A stretch of 43,489 nt of DNA from Flavobacteriales bacterium (GTDB lineage: Bacteria > Bacteroidota > Bacteroidia > Flavobacteriales_D > Crocinitomicaceae): contig CANLIL010000018.1 in NCBI GenBank assembly GCA_947491305.1, forward strand, positions 1 through 43,489, in the 5' to 3' direction. Position 1 is the first letter of the stretch; every line of letters begins with the position of its first letter. Position numbers and translations under genes: made by a program. The notes beneath the pieces were generated by a model, which made no database searches, was not told the DNA's origin, and was given only the letters and a program-made list of their open reading frames with translations. This document shows, piece after piece, positions 1 through 9,288 of this stretch.

Positions 1-2
1 CT

Positions 3-1364
3 TTCAAAGCGCATTCTTTAGTTAAACTTCCAGCTTTTTTTAGCGACAATTGCATCTTTCAACAAACTACAACCATTAAAATCTGGGGAACTGGAATACC
101 TAAGAAATGTGTAACCGTTCATTTTTCGTGGAACAAAGACGAACAAACGGTAAAAATCAACGAAAATGGGACATGGGAAATGACATTTCAATCTCCCAAA
201 GCAAGTTTTATAAAACATGAAATAATATTGAATGATGGCGATCAATTAAAACTAAGTAACGTATTATTTGGAGAAGTTTGGTTGTGTTCGGGTCAATCCA
301 ATATGGAGATGCCATTAAAAGGTTTTCCCAATCAACCTATCGCATTGGCAGATTCAATCATTATGAGTTCTCCAGACTTAGAAAGCGGCATACGATTTTT
401 TACAGTTAAAAGAAATACAGCTTCTATACCAAGTTCTGAAATAAAAGGAAAGTGGCTAATTAATTCCTCAAAAAATCTTGCAAATTTTAGCGCAACAGCC
501 TATTTTTTTGCTTTAAAGCTGCAAAAAGAATTAAAAATTCCAATTGGAATTATCAATTCTAGCTGGGGTGGAACACCTATTGAAAGTTGGATTCCTACAA
601 CGATGAATCAACAATTTTCAGATTACGACACGACGACTATTTACAATGAACCTTCAAAATTACCGGCTCGATTGTACAATGGCATGATTCATCCATTAAA
701 AGATTATAAAATAAAAGGATTTGTATGGTATCAAGGTGAAGCAAATACAGATCGTTATGCAACTTACGAACAGAAATTAACGGAACTTATTCAACAATGG
801 CGCAGTGATTGGAATTTGGGTGATCTTCCATTTTTCTTGGTTGAAATAGCTCCTTATCTTTATCAAAATGGATTAAATGCTCCACGGTTGCGAGCAGCAC
901 AATTGAAAGCATCCATAACTAACAACACTATTGGAATTGTTTGCACCAACGATCTTGTTTCAGAAAATGATTCGTTAAACATTCACCCGCCCCGAAAAAA
1001 AGAAATTGGTGATCGATTGGCTAATTTGGCATTATTAAATACGTATCAAATGAGTTCAATTAATGCATTGAGTCCATCGTTTAGTAATTCAATTACACAA
1101 AAAGAGACCATGATTTTAACACTCAACAATGTATATGATAGCATTCTTCCAATGATGGACTATTTTGGGTTTGAATTAGCTGGTGAAGATGGTATTTTTT
1201 ACCCTGCAAAAGCAATCTTATCCGAGAACAAGCAACAATTTTACCTCACTTCTGAAAAGGTATTGTTCCCGCTGAAAGTAAACTATTGTTTTAAAAATTT
1301 CCAACTTGGCAATGTAAAAAACAGTGCGGGACTTCCATTATTTCCTTTTAGTTCAGCAGAATGA
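3..1364 (+). CDS. Sialate O-acetylesterase-like SGNH hydrolase (5' partial)
   Basis: Probably removes O-acetyl esters from sialic acid or other glycans (SASA family, SGNH/GDSL-type fold), likely in the periplasm or outside the cell. The reading frame is open from the left edge of the window to the TGA stop, so the ATG at 180 is internal and the true start lies outside. The translated upstream part contains 'KLPAFFSDNCIFQQ' and 'IWGTGIPKKCVTVHF', which fit the N-terminal beta domain of this family. The catalytic domain follows: 'WLCSGQSNMEMP' carries the nucleophilic Ser, 'NSSWGGTPIESW' and 'VWYQGEAN' are conserved blocks, and 'HPPRKKEIGDRLA' holds the candidate catalytic His. Any signal peptide is outside the window. 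The assignment to the family is secure; the exact substrate is not. Confidence 0.85.
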   Translation, partial: FKAHSLVKLPAFFSDNCIFQQTTTIKIWGTGIPKKCVTVHFSWNKDEQTVKINENGTWEMTFQSPKASFIKHEIILNDGDQLKLSNVLFGEVWLCSGQSNMEMPLKGFPNQPIALADSIIMSSPDLESGIRFFTVKRNTASIPSSEIKGKWLINSSKNLANFSATAYFFALKLQKELKIPIGIINSSWGGTPIESWIPTTMNQQFSDYDTTTIYNEPSKLPARLYNGMIHPLKDYKIKGFVWYQGEANTDRYATYEQKLTELIQQWRSDWNLGDLPFFLVEIAPYLYQNGLNAPRLRAAQLKASITNNTIGIVCTNDLVSENDSLNIHPPRKKEIGDRLANLALLNTYQMSSINALSPSFSNSITQKETMILTLNNVYDSILPMMDYFGFELAGEDGIFYPAKAILSENKQQFYLTSEKVLFPLKVNYCFKNFQLGNVKNSAGLPLFPFSSAE

Positions 1365-1399
1365 ATTGTGAATAATTATTAAAAACTATCTATTTAATC

Positions 1400-1432
1400 G
1401 TTGTATCCTACTTAAAATGAAGCCGTAACTTT
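1400..1432 (+). promoter_or_regulatory. Candidate Bacteroidota promoter for the transaldolase-like gene
   Basis: TTG at 1400-1402 lies 22 nt upstream of TAACTTTA at 1425-1432, one base off the Bacteroidota -7 consensus TAnnTTTG. The ATG follows 15 nt after the box. Sequence match only. Confidence 0.4.
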
Positions 1433-1447
1433 ACAAAAAAAACAACT

Positions 1448-2104
1448 ATGAAATTTTTTATCGACACAGCAAATTTAAACGACATTAAAGAAGCCAATGA
1501 TATGGGTATTTTGGATGGTGTTACAACCAATCCATCGTTAATGGCGAAAGAAGGAATTACGGGTGAACAAAATATTTTAGACCATTATATGGCGATTTGC
1601 AAAATTGTAGATGGACCTGTAAGTGCGGAAGTAATTTCTACAGATTATGAAGGAATGGTGCGTGAAGGAGAACATTTAGCTTCGTTGCATAAAAACATCG
1701 TAGTTAAAATTCCTATGATCCCAGAAGGAATTAAAGCGATTAAATATTTCTCTGGAAAAGGAATCAAAACAAATTGTACCTTGATTTTCTCAGCAGGACA
1801 AGCATTGTTAGCTGCAAAAGCTGGAGCAACTTATATTTCTCCTTTCTTAGGAAGATTAGATGATGTTTCAACAAATGGATTAGACTTAATTGCTCAAATT
1901 CGTTTGATTTATGACAATTATATGTTTGACACTCAAATATTGGCTGCATCCGTTCGTCACCCAATGCACATCATTAACTGTGCTGAAATTGGTTCAGATG
2001 TTATGACAGGACCATTGAGTGCAATCAAAGCATTGGCAAAACATCCGTTAACAGATATTGGTTTGCAACAATTTTTAGCAGATCACGCGAAAGGAAACAA
2101 ATAA
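1448..2104 (+). CDS. fsa: Transaldolase / fructose-6-phosphate aldolase-like (TalC/FSA family)
   Basis: Short class I aldolase of 218 residues, the length of the FSA/TalC subfamily rather than the roughly 315 residues of classical transaldolase. It uses a Schiff-base lysine to transfer or cleave a dihydroxyacetone unit and belongs to central sugar-phosphate metabolism in the cytoplasm. Visible motifs are 'FFIDTANLNDI' at the N-terminus, 'DGVTTNPSLMAKEG' near residues 23-36, the catalytic Lys in 'NIVVKIPMIPEG' (about K87) and 'TLIFSAGQALLAAKAGATYISPF'-type barrel strands. Many Bacteroidota copies act as true transaldolases, so the exact activity cannot be read from sequence. The gene stands alone, with its own candidate promoter and a strong terminator. 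Confidence 0.92.
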   Translation: MKFFIDTANLNDIKEANDMGILDGVTTNPSLMAKEGITGEQNILDHYMAICKIVDGPVSAEVISTDYEGMVREGEHLASLHKNIVVKIPMIPEGIKAIKYFSGKGIKTNCTLIFSAGQALLAAKAGATYISPFLGRLDDVSTNGLDLIAQIRLIYDNYMFDTQILAASVRHPMHIINCAEIGSDVMTGPLSAIKALAKHPLTDIGLQQFLADHAKGNK

Positions 2105-2120
2105 TTAAAAAATCACAAGC

Positions 2121-2153
2121 AAAAAAAGGGGAATTTTACTTCCCCTTTTTTTT
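2121..2153. terminator. Bidirectional rho-independent terminator
   Basis: An A-run and GGGGAA stem is followed by a short loop and TTCCCC plus a T-run. The hairpin has a U-tract in either direction, so it serves both the plus-strand aldolase gene and the convergent minus-strand NTF2-like gene, whose stop codon lies in the T-run. Confidence 0.85.
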
Positions 2154-2616
2154 ATTCTCTAAGTTTTATAAATTCTTTGATTTTCTCATTTTCAATTAGA
2201 ACAGTTAAATTGTAATAGACAATTTTCCATTCATTACCATTGTATCGAAGAATTCCTGCTCCTCTGCAACCTTTCATCCAAGTAGCTAAATCTTCATCAA
2301 ACCAAGCCATTTTTTGATCTTCTGAAAAATTCCATTTACGATTTGACGCTTTAAAATCCCACGCCTTTCCTTTTTCAAAATAAGGCAATGAAAAATCCAT
2401 AAATTGTTGTTTATCCCAACGCTCGTTTGGCGCAGTTCCCAAAAAAATAAATGAATCGCCCGTTTTTTCAAAATACGCGTTGAAATCAGCTTTTGTTGCA
2501 GCTAAATGCCAAGCATCAAGTAATTGATTCAATTGTGTTTCTAGCTTATTTTGTGCAAAACTAACAAAGCTTAAAACGATGAATACTGCGCTGAAAAATA
2601 CGTTTTTGTTCAACAT
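2152..2616 (-). CDS. Secreted NTF2-like / SnoaL-like protein
   Basis: A 154-residue protein with a signal peptide ('MLNKNVFFSAVFIVLSFVSFAQ') and a small NTF2-like fold. An N-terminal helix ('LLDAWHLAATKADFNAYFE') precedes 'FIFLGTAPNERWDKQQF' and late beta strands ending 'WKIVYYNLTVLIENEK', a pattern seen in DUF4440/SnoaL-like proteins with an extracytoplasmic role. No catalytic residues can be assigned and the function is unknown. I chose the ATG at 2614-2616 over one 12 codons upstream because it starts at the signal peptide and overlaps the subtilase stop codon (TAATG). This suggests translational coupling to the protease gene. Confidence 0.75.
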   Translation of the reverse strand: MLNKNVFFSAVFIVLSFVSFAQNKLETQLNQLLDAWHLAATKADFNAYFEKTGDSFIFLGTAPNERWDKQQFMDFSLPYFEKGKAWDFKASNRKWNFSEDQKMAWFDEDLATWMKGCRGAGILRYNGNEWKIVYYNLTVLIENEKIKEFIKLRE

Positions 2617-4208
2617 TAATTCATTGATTTTGTTTTTTCCAACTCCATACACATTTTCACAGCATTTAAAACATTCACAACTCCACCTGTCACAGACAAG
2701 GTTGCGAAATCAGCTTTTTGATCTGTTCCTGGAACGATTTGTTGTGTTCCTTTGTATGATTTTGCAGACTTTAACATTACTTCTTTAATTTCAAGCATTG
2801 TTAACGAAGGAAAATAACTTTTCAGTAATGCAGCAACACCTGCAACCATAGGCGCAGCCATTGAAGTACCTTGTAATTTTGCATAACTACTTTGAGGAAC
2901 AGTGTTGTAAATTTCAAAACCAGGTGCAAAAACATCTACCTTGGTAGTGCCATAATTTGAAAACGAAGCCGCTAATTGTTCTTTTGGATTGCGAGTAGAT
3001 GCACCAATTGTGATAAAGTGTTTCAATGGTTCTTTTTGAAAACTGTATTGAGCCATTGGGAAATTAGGATCAATTTCCATATTAGCATTGTCGTTTCCAG
3101 CAGCATGCACTAATAAAACACCTTTTGCATCCGCATATGCAAAGGCATCGCTTACTTCTTTTTGGTACATTGAATAGGATTTTCCAAACGACATGTTAAT
3201 GATTTGAGCGCCATTATCAACAGCATATCGAACAGCCAATGCAACATCTTTATCATGTTCATCACCATTTGGAACAGCACGTAAGACCATTAAAGAAACA
3301 TTTTCAGCAACACCTTCTCCGCCTAATTTGTTTCCTCTAACTGCACCAATGATTCCGCCAACATGTGTTCCGTGCATTGCATCTGGACCTTCAACATCGT
3401 TATTTCCATAATTTTTATCCGAGAAATCAGCAGAATTATCACCAATAATCGCACGGTCATCAAAATCAACATTCAAGTTAAAATTGACCATTTGTTCCAA
3501 TTGCTTTTTCTGATCTGCCATATCTTTTTCATTGAACTGGTCAGTTTCAATGGCTATTGCAAATTCTTTCAACTGAATTAATTCCATTGAAGTAGGCTGC
3601 CATTTTTCTAAATCTTTTAAAGTGTATTTTTCTTTTTTCAATTCTTTCGCAACCATTGAAGGCACTTGTTTTACCATCATTTCAATCATTGGCAATTGAT
3701 TCAAATACCCTTCGTATTCTTCTTTCTCTTTGTTAACTTCTTCTTGAACTTTCAAAAACAAGTTGTATTGTTCTTTTTCTGAAGCACCTAGATTTGCAGG
3801 ATCAATTCCTTCAAACTGTTTAGATAGTTTTTTTAGAATTCTCGTTTTTTCCAAACAAGCTTCATTTAAATTTTCTCCTTTTGCATTTCCTAAAAAGCTC
3901 CATCCATTGACATCATCAACGTATCCATTTTTGTCATCGTCGATTCCATTTTTAGGAATTTCATTTTTATTCACCCATATTTTCCCTTTTAAATCCTCGT
4001 GTTCAATGTCAATTCCTGAATCGATAACTGCAACAACAACATTGTTAGATTTTTTAGATTTTAATTTTTTATAGGCTTTGTTTGTTTGCATTCCTGTTCC
4101 GTCGCCATTGTACCAATTCAATATTTCTTTCGTACTTTGAGCAGATAAAAAGTTAGAGATTCCTATTGCAAAAATCGTAAAACTTAATTTTATTATAATT
4201 TTCTTCAT
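2616..4208 (-). CDS. Secreted S8 subtilisin-like serine protease with helical insertion
   Basis: An S8 family peptidase of 530 residues, exported by an N-terminal signal peptide (residues 1-23, ending 'LSAQ'). The catalytic triad is complete: Asp63 in 'VAVIDSGIDIEHEDL', His279 in 'DAMHGTHVGGIIG' and Ser449 in 'LQGTSMAAPMVAG', with the oxyanion Asn in 'HAAGNDNA'. An unusual feature is the segment of about 140 residues between the Asp and His motifs (roughly 105-245). It is charged and helix-rich, with Lys/Glu-dense stretches, and may be an inhibitory or docking insertion. No T9SS sorting domain follows the protease domain, so it is probably periplasmic. The downstream NTF2-like gene overlaps its stop codon. 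Confidence 0.93.
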   Translation of the reverse strand: MKKIIIKLSFTIFAIGISNFLSAQSTKEILNWYNGDGTGMQTNKAYKKLKSKKSNNVVVAVIDSGIDIEHEDLKGKIWVNKNEIPKNGIDDDKNGYVDDVNGWSFLGNAKGENLNEACLEKTRILKKLSKQFEGIDPANLGASEKEQYNLFLKVQEEVNKEKEEYEGYLNQLPMIEMMVKQVPSMVAKELKKEKYTLKDLEKWQPTSMELIQLKEFAIAIETDQFNEKDMADQKKQLEQMVNFNLNVDFDDRAIIGDNSADFSDKNYGNNDVEGPDAMHGTHVGGIIGAVRGNKLGGEGVAENVSLMVLRAVPNGDEHDKDVALAVRYAVDNGAQIINMSFGKSYSMYQKEVSDAFAYADAKGVLLVHAAGNDNANMEIDPNFPMAQYSFQKEPLKHFITIGASTRNPKEQLAASFSNYGTTKVDVFAPGFEIYNTVPQSSYAKLQGTSMAAPMVAGVAALLKSYFPSLTMLEIKEVMLKSAKSYKGTQQIVPGTDQKADFATLSVTGGVVNVLNAVKMCMELEKTKSMN

Positions 4209-4227
4209 TTTTAAACTTTATTTGATT

Positions 4228-4235
4228 CAAAAATA
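4228..4235 (-). promoter_or_regulatory. Candidate -7 box for the minus-strand subtilase
   Basis: Read on the minus strand this is TATTTTTG, an exact match to TAnnTTTG, about 20 nt before the ATG at 4208. No clear -33 TTG is seen. Confidence 0.5.
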
Positions 4236-4282
4236 CAATAAAATATAATTTAATTCTTGGAATTTTATTAACGTAAAGTTGT

Positions 4283-4290
4283 TATTTTTA
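4283..4290 (+). promoter_or_regulatory. Weak candidate -7 box for the plus-strand subtilase
   Basis: TATTTTTA differs from TAnnTTTG at the last base. A TTG lies at 4257-4259, 23 nt upstream. It is divergent from the promoter of the other subtilase, so the two proteases could share control DNA. Confidence 0.35.
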
Positions 4291-4311
4291 ACCTGAAATA
4301 AAATTATCGCT

Positions 4312-6861
4312 ATGAAAAGATTACTATTTTATGTTTTTATCACCATTCTTGTTTTCAACAACACGGCCAAATCTCAAATAAACACAAAATTCGGATTTAA
4401 AACATATTTAGAAAAACAGCCTACAACGCTCACTACTTTTTGTGTTCCAAATGATATACAAACGACCGCTTTGTTACACAAACATCACATTACCATTAAA
4501 TATTCTTCTAAAAATTGGCATTTCATAACAACCACAGCTAAATGGATAGATGAATACACAAAAAATGGACAGCTTAATAATTACTATTTTGAACATGCTC
4601 CTCCAATGGCTTTATCAGATACAGCATTGGTTTTAAACAACATCAAACCTGTACATTTAGGATTAGGAGGCTTACAATCTCCTTACACTGGAAAAGGCGT
4701 TATTATAGGATATGTCGATCAAGGAATTGATTGGAATCACCCTGACTTTATTGATTCTAATGGTCACACACGCGTTCTTCGTTATTGGGATCAAAGTACA
4801 AATATAGGAGGAACTATTCCGCAACCTTATAATTATGGTATTGTTTGGGATAGTGCTCAAATAAATGCTGGTTTATGTACCAGTACAGAAGAAAGTTCCG
4901 CTCACGGTTCAACTGTTGCAGGAATGGGTTCGAGTAATGCGCGCGCCAATGGTCAAGCAATGGGTGTAGCACCTAACTCAATGATTATCATGATTGAAAC
5001 CAATTTTAATTTAAACAATTGGAGTTTAACTGTCGCCGATGCTTGCGACTATGTTTTCAAGGTTGCTGATTCTCTCGGAATGCAAGCTGTAATGAATTTA
5101 AGTGTTGGTTCATATTTGGGAAGTCACGATGGACGAGATCCAGCAGCAGAATACATGGATTCATTGGTAAGTGCAAAAAGTGGAAGAATTATTGTGTGTG
5201 CCGCCGGAAATGCAGGTGCTAAAGGAAAATACCACGTTACAGGATTCCCAACTGTGGACACTTCATTTGTTTGGATTAAAAACAATACGAGTACGAGCGC
5301 TGCTTTTGGAGCCAATAAAATCTATTTCGATCTTTGGTCAGACACTATCAATGCGAATTATGAATTTGCATACGAAGCGGATTTACCAGCACCATTTTAT
5401 ACCAAAAGAGCAACAACGACTTTCAAAAGTGCATTAGCGAATTTCCCAACTAATCCAATTTATGATACACTTTACAATCTAGCAGGACAGCGAATTGCTA
5501 CAATTGAAACGTACAAAGAATTCATGAACGGAAATGTTCACATTGAAAGTTATTTCAGCAATGTGGATTCTACCAATTACATTTTTCGATTTAAAACGAA
5601 AGGTTCTGGATCCTACGACATGTGGAGTGGCGCTTGGATCGGATTAAATGATTTTATAACAACATTACCGCCAATTTCTGTTGTCCAAGATATTAATCAA
5701 TACAACATGCCAGACACTTTACAAACGCTCGTTTCCAATTGGGCATGTTCAGAAAAAATGATTACGGTAGCTAACATGCGCAACCGCAAAACACACACTA
5801 CAAAAAACAATGTTGTTCTAACCACAGACAATACACCAGTTGGAAAATTGAGTTTGAATTCCAGTAAAGGTCCAACAAGATTAAATGCATTAAAACCTGA
5901 CATTACAGCAGCTGGAGATATTTCATTAACGGCGGCACCACTTTGGTTATTGAATAATTCTGCTTATAATAATTCCGTAGATATTGATGGTTGGCACGCT
6001 AGAAATGGCGGCACTTCAATGGCTTCACCAGTAGTTGCTGGATTTGCAGCTTTGTATTTAGAAAAATGTAGCAAAGCAAATTATGCATCTTTTAAAAATG
6101 ACATTATAGCCACTGCAAGTGGTGATAATTTCACGGGTGTTTTACCTAATTATGGATATGGAAATGGAAAGTTAAATGGTTTAAATGCACTGTTAATGAA
6201 TGAATTTACTGGTTCAATTCAAGGTCCAGATTCAATTTGCTCTGTGGCTACATTACAAGCTACAGCTTCAAATCCTATTGGTTTTGTATACTGGTCGGAC
6301 GGTTCAGGTGGTGTTAATCCGGAAATTTATTCAGGTGGTGCTTATTCCGCTACAATTTTCAATACAAAAGGATGTAGTTTTAAAACAGACACCATTCAAA
6401 TTTTGCAGTTAACAACAAATTCCATTCAACCAATTGTTCAAAATGGTCAAATTTTAAGTACAGTAGCTCCAAATTACCAATGGACCTTAAATGGTGTAGA
6501 CTTAATTGGAGAAACAAATGCTAACTTACAAATTACACCGCCTTATGGAATATATACCTGTTTCACAACAAGTATTGATGGTTGCATAACTGAAACAGTT
6601 CCTTTCGAACCATTTTTAGGTATTAATGAACTCGAAATGAATCAAATAATTCTGTATCCTAATCCAACCGAAGATAATTTTTCTTTACATTCCACAACGG
6701 ATATAAAATTAGATAAAATCACAGATGTTAACGGTAAAGAAATGGAAATAAATGAGTTAGAACAAAATTATTTTTCAGTTACTAGCTATTCTAAAGGAGT
6801 TTACACCGTATTTTTAACCTACAACAATAAAAAGATACATCTTAAATTGATAAGAATGTAA
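4312..6861 (+). CDS. Secreted S8 subtilase with T9SS C-terminal sorting domain
   Basis: An extracellular serine protease of 849 residues. A signal peptide (about 1-21) is followed by a propeptide-like region and a split S8 domain: Asp136 in 'IGYVDQGIDWNHPDF', His198 in 'SSAHGSTVAGM' and Ser569 in 'GGTSMASPVVAGF'. About 370 residues separate His and Ser, more than in simple subtilisins, which suggests an inserted domain near residues 330-480. After the protease comes a beta-rich stretch, then a type A T9SS sorting domain of about 75 residues starting at 'ILYPNPTEDNF' and ending in a basic tail 'KKIHLKLIRM'. Such domains direct export through the Por secretion system and attachment or release at the cell surface. 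It lies back to back with the other subtilase. Confidence 0.94.
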   Translation: MKRLLFYVFITILVFNNTAKSQINTKFGFKTYLEKQPTTLTTFCVPNDIQTTALLHKHHITIKYSSKNWHFITTTAKWIDEYTKNGQLNNYYFEHAPPMALSDTALVLNNIKPVHLGLGGLQSPYTGKGVIIGYVDQGIDWNHPDFIDSNGHTRVLRYWDQSTNIGGTIPQPYNYGIVWDSAQINAGLCTSTEESSAHGSTVAGMGSSNARANGQAMGVAPNSMIIMIETNFNLNNWSLTVADACDYVFKVADSLGMQAVMNLSVGSYLGSHDGRDPAAEYMDSLVSAKSGRIIVCAAGNAGAKGKYHVTGFPTVDTSFVWIKNNTSTSAAFGANKIYFDLWSDTINANYEFAYEADLPAPFYTKRATTTFKSALANFPTNPIYDTLYNLAGQRIATIETYKEFMNGNVHIESYFSNVDSTNYIFRFKTKGSGSYDMWSGAWIGLNDFITTLPPISVVQDINQYNMPDTLQTLVSNWACSEKMITVANMRNRKTHTTKNNVVLTTDNTPVGKLSLNSSKGPTRLNALKPDITAAGDISLTAAPLWLLNNSAYNNSVDIDGWHARNGGTSMASPVVAGFAALYLEKCSKANYASFKNDIIATASGDNFTGVLPNYGYGNGKLNGLNALLMNEFTGSIQGPDSICSVATLQATASNPIGFVYWSDGSGGVNPEIYSGGAYSATIFNTKGCSFKTDTIQILQLTTNSIQPIVQNGQILSTVAPNYQWTLNGVDLIGETNANLQITPPYGIYTCFTTSIDGCITETVPFEPFLGINELEMNQIILYPNPTEDNFSLHSTTDIKLDKITDVNGKEMEINELEQNYFSVTSYSKGVYTVFLTYNNKKIHLKLIRM

Positions 6862-6880
6862 ATTACTTGCAAAGAATTTC

Positions 6881-6888
6881 TATTTTTG
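6881..6888 (+). promoter_or_regulatory. Candidate -7 box for the DUF5606 gene
   Basis: TATTTTTG is an exact match to TAnnTTTG, 21 nt before the ATG at 6910. The nearest TTG (6867-6869) is too close to be a standard -33 element. Confidence 0.45.
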
Positions 6889-6909
6889 ATGTCGAATAAT
6901 ATAAGATAA

Positions 6910-7503
6910 ATGAATTTAACAGGAATTATTGCCATTTCAGGAAGACCAGGTCTTTTTAAAGTTATCGCACAAGGTAAAAACAGTATCATTGTGGAATCAT
7001 TAATTGATAAAAAACGTTTTCCAGCATATGCAGCGGATCGTATTTCAGCATTAGATGATATTAGTATTTACACGTATGATGAAGATGCTCCATTGAAAGA
7101 GTTGTTAGCTGCAATTTACAAAAGAGAAAATGGTAATGAATGTCCTTCTCACAAAGAAGATATTTCTGTTTTACAAAGTTATTTGATTGATTTGTTGCCA
7201 AATTATGACCAAGAGCGTGTTTATCCATCGGATGTAAAAAAAATGTTCCAATGGTATAATTTATTACACAAATCAGGAAACCTAATCGTTGAAGAAGCTG
7301 AAGAAGAAAAAACCACAAAATCTTCTAAGAAAGCAACTGAAAGCGCTGAAGGTGAAACAACAGAACCAAAAGCAAAGAAAGCGCCTGCTAAGAAAGCAGT
7401 AGCGAAACCTAAAACTCCAGTTGCAGATAAAGCGAAATCTGTTAAACCAGCTGCTCCTAAGAAAACTGCAACAACAAAAACTGGTTCAAGTAGAGGAAAA
7501 TAA
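6910..7503 (+). CDS. DUF5606-family protein with basic Lys/Ala/Pro tail
   Basis: A 197-residue cytoplasmic protein of unknown function. The N-terminal part ('MNLTGIIAISGRPGLFKVI', 'FPAYAADRISALDDISIY') matches the pattern I associate with DUF5606, which is conserved in Bacteroidota. Residues about 90-120 ('LIDLLPNYDQERVYPSDVKK') look like a second small helical part. From about residue 125 the sequence turns into a low-complexity Lys/Ala/Pro/Thr tail with repeats such as 'KKAPAKKAVAKPK', resembling histone H1-like tails. This suggests nucleic-acid binding, but that is inference. The gene is single, with its own candidate promoter and a strong terminator. Confidence 0.85.
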   Translation: MNLTGIIAISGRPGLFKVIAQGKNSIIVESLIDKKRFPAYAADRISALDDISIYTYDEDAPLKELLAAIYKRENGNECPSHKEDISVLQSYLIDLLPNYDQERVYPSDVKKMFQWYNLLHKSGNLIVEEAEEEKTTKSSKKATESAEGETTEPKAKKAPAKKAVAKPKTPVADKAKSVKPAAPKKTATTKTGSSRGK

Positions 7504-7521
7504 TTCACAATCTATTGATAG

Positions 7522-7550
7522 AAAGTCGGAACTGTTCCGACTTTTTTTTT
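7522..7550 (+). terminator. Rho-independent terminator after the DUF5606 gene
   Basis: The 10-bp stem AAAGTCGGAA / TTCCGACTTT (7522-7531 and 7535-7544), with a 3-nt loop, is followed by a run of T to 7550. Confidence 0.9.
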
Positions 7551-7575
7551 GAAAAAACAATTGAAAACAAGAAGT

Positions 7576-9288
7576 ATGGAAATCAAAAAAAACAACCGTT
7601 CATTTGTTGCAAACGATTTAAACATCTCAACATGGGATTCTATAAAAGTTTATTTTGAAAATTTAGTTCAAAGAACAATCGCAACAAAAGAAGAATTTAT
7701 TCAGTGGTTGGAAGATAAAAGTGAATTAGAAGCTGTCATTGAAGAAGATGCAGCATGGCGCTATATTAAAATGACAATTGATACGCGCGATGAAGCATTG
7801 AATGAAGCCTATACTTTTTTTGTTACAAAAATTGAACCTGAATTAGCACCTTACGCTGATTTATTAAATAAAAAACTGATTGCTTCTCCCTATTTTGATG
7901 ATTTAAACAAGGATGAAGCGTATTCAATCTATTTTCGTTCTGTCGCAACTGCATTGAAATTATACCGAGAAGAAAACATTGCGTTAGAAGCAGAATTAGG
8001 TGAAAAAAGTCAACAATTTGGTGCGATTTCTGCAGCTCAATCGATCGAATTCAACAACGAAACAATCACTATGCAAAAAGCGTCTTCTTTATTGCGTGAA
8101 CCAAATGAAACGACTCGAAAAGAAGTGTACGAAAAAATCGCAGCACGCAGAAGTCAAGACATCGATCAATTAAATCAATTGTACAATGAATTAATTCAAT
8201 TACGACACCAAGTTGCACAAAATGCTGGGTTTGAGAATTACAGAGATTATAAGTTTCAAGCTTTAGGTCGTTTTGATTATACCAAAGAAGATTGCTTTAA
8301 TTTTCATTCATCTATTAAAAAATTGATTGTACCACTTGTCAAAGAAATTCAATTGGAACGTTTGAATTTACTTGGTAAAACGAAATTTAAACCGTGGGAC
8401 TCAGAAGTTGATCCAACAGGAAAAGCACCTTTAAAACCATTCAACAACGGCAAAGAATTATTGGATGGAACAATTCAAATGTTCAATCAAATTGATCCAT
8501 ATTTTGGAGATTGTTTGAAAACAATGGATGAAATGGGACACTTGGATTTGGATTCAAAAGAAGGTAAAGCTCCAGGTGGTTACAATTATCCATTGTACGA
8601 AGTTGGCGTTCCGTTTATTTTTATGAATTCAGTTGGAACACAAAATGATTTGGTTACAATGGTTCACGAGGGCGGACACGCTGTTCATTCATTTCTTAGT
8701 AGAGATTTATCATTAACTAGTTTTAAAGATGTTCCCTCTGAAGTCGCTGAATTGGCTTCCATGTCAATGGAAATGTTAACGATGAATCTTTGGAATGAAT
8801 TTTATAAAAATGAGGACGATTTAAAACGTGCAAAAAAAGAACAATTAGAAACAGTTTTAAAAATACTTCCATGGATTGCACAAATTGATGAATTTCAACA
8901 TTGGATTTATGAAAATGCAACGCATACAGAAAATCAACGCACCGAAAAATGGGTGCAATTATGCAATGAATATGGAACAGGCCTAACCGATTGGACTGGA
9001 TTTGAATTTATGCAAGCAAATTCATGGCAGCGACAATTGCATTTATTTGAAGTTCCATTCTATTATATTGAATATGGAATCGCGCAATTAGGTGCTTTGG
9101 CAATCTGGAAAAATAGTATTACAGATTTTAAAGGAACCATTGAAAATTATAAAAAAGCACTTTCATTTGGATACACCAAAACGCTGCCAGATTTATACAA
9201 AGCTGCAGGAATTAAATTTGATTTATCAGAAACGTATTTAGCTGAATTAGTTGAATTTGTGAAACTTGAATTAAAACAACTACACTAA
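7576..9288 (+). CDS. M3 family oligoendopeptidase (PepF/thimet type)
   Basis: A zinc metallopeptidase of 570 residues that cleaves short peptides in the cytoplasm. The zinc site is 'MVHEGGHAVHSF' (HExxH with His364 and His368), with the third ligand probably in 'DVPSEVAELASMSME' downstream. The length and the C-terminal block 'FYYIEYGIAQLGALAIW' fit PepF-like M3 enzymes. A TTG at 7549 would extend the frame by nine codons, but it sits inside the T-run of the preceding terminator, so I took the ATG at 7576 ('MEIKKNNRSF'). The 3' end overlaps the convergent minus-strand gene by 4 nt. Confidence 0.93.
   Translation: MEIKKNNRSFVANDLNISTWDSIKVYFENLVQRTIATKEEFIQWLEDKSELEAVIEEDAAWRYIKMTIDTRDEALNEAYTFFVTKIEPELAPYADLLNKKLIASPYFDDLNKDEAYSIYFRSVATALKLYREENIALEAELGEKSQQFGAISAAQSIEFNNETITMQKASSLLREPNETTRKEVYEKIAARRSQDIDQLNQLYNELIQLRHQVAQNAGFENYRDYKFQALGRFDYTKEDCFNFHSSIKKLIVPLVKEIQLERLNLLGKTKFKPWDSEVDPTGKAPLKPFNNGKELLDGTIQMFNQIDPYFGDCLKTMDEMGHLDLDSKEGKAPGGYNYPLYEVGVPFIFMNSVGTQNDLVTMVHEGGHAVHSFLSRDLSLTSFKDVPSEVAELASMSMEMLTMNLWNEFYKNEDDLKRAKKEQLETVLKILPWIAQIDEFQHWIYENATHTENQRTEKWVQLCNEYGTGLTDWTGFEFMQANSWQRQLHLFEVPFYYIEYGIAQLGALAIWKNSITDFKGTIENYKKALSFGYTKTLPDLYKAAGIKFDLSETYLAELVEFVKLELKQLH

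Noticed and set aside
7221-7508. 95-codon minus-strand frame opposite the DUF5606 gene
   Set aside because: It is the antisense of the Lys/Ala/Pro-rich tail; its Ala/Phe/Val-rich sequence is what such a tail yields on the other strand.
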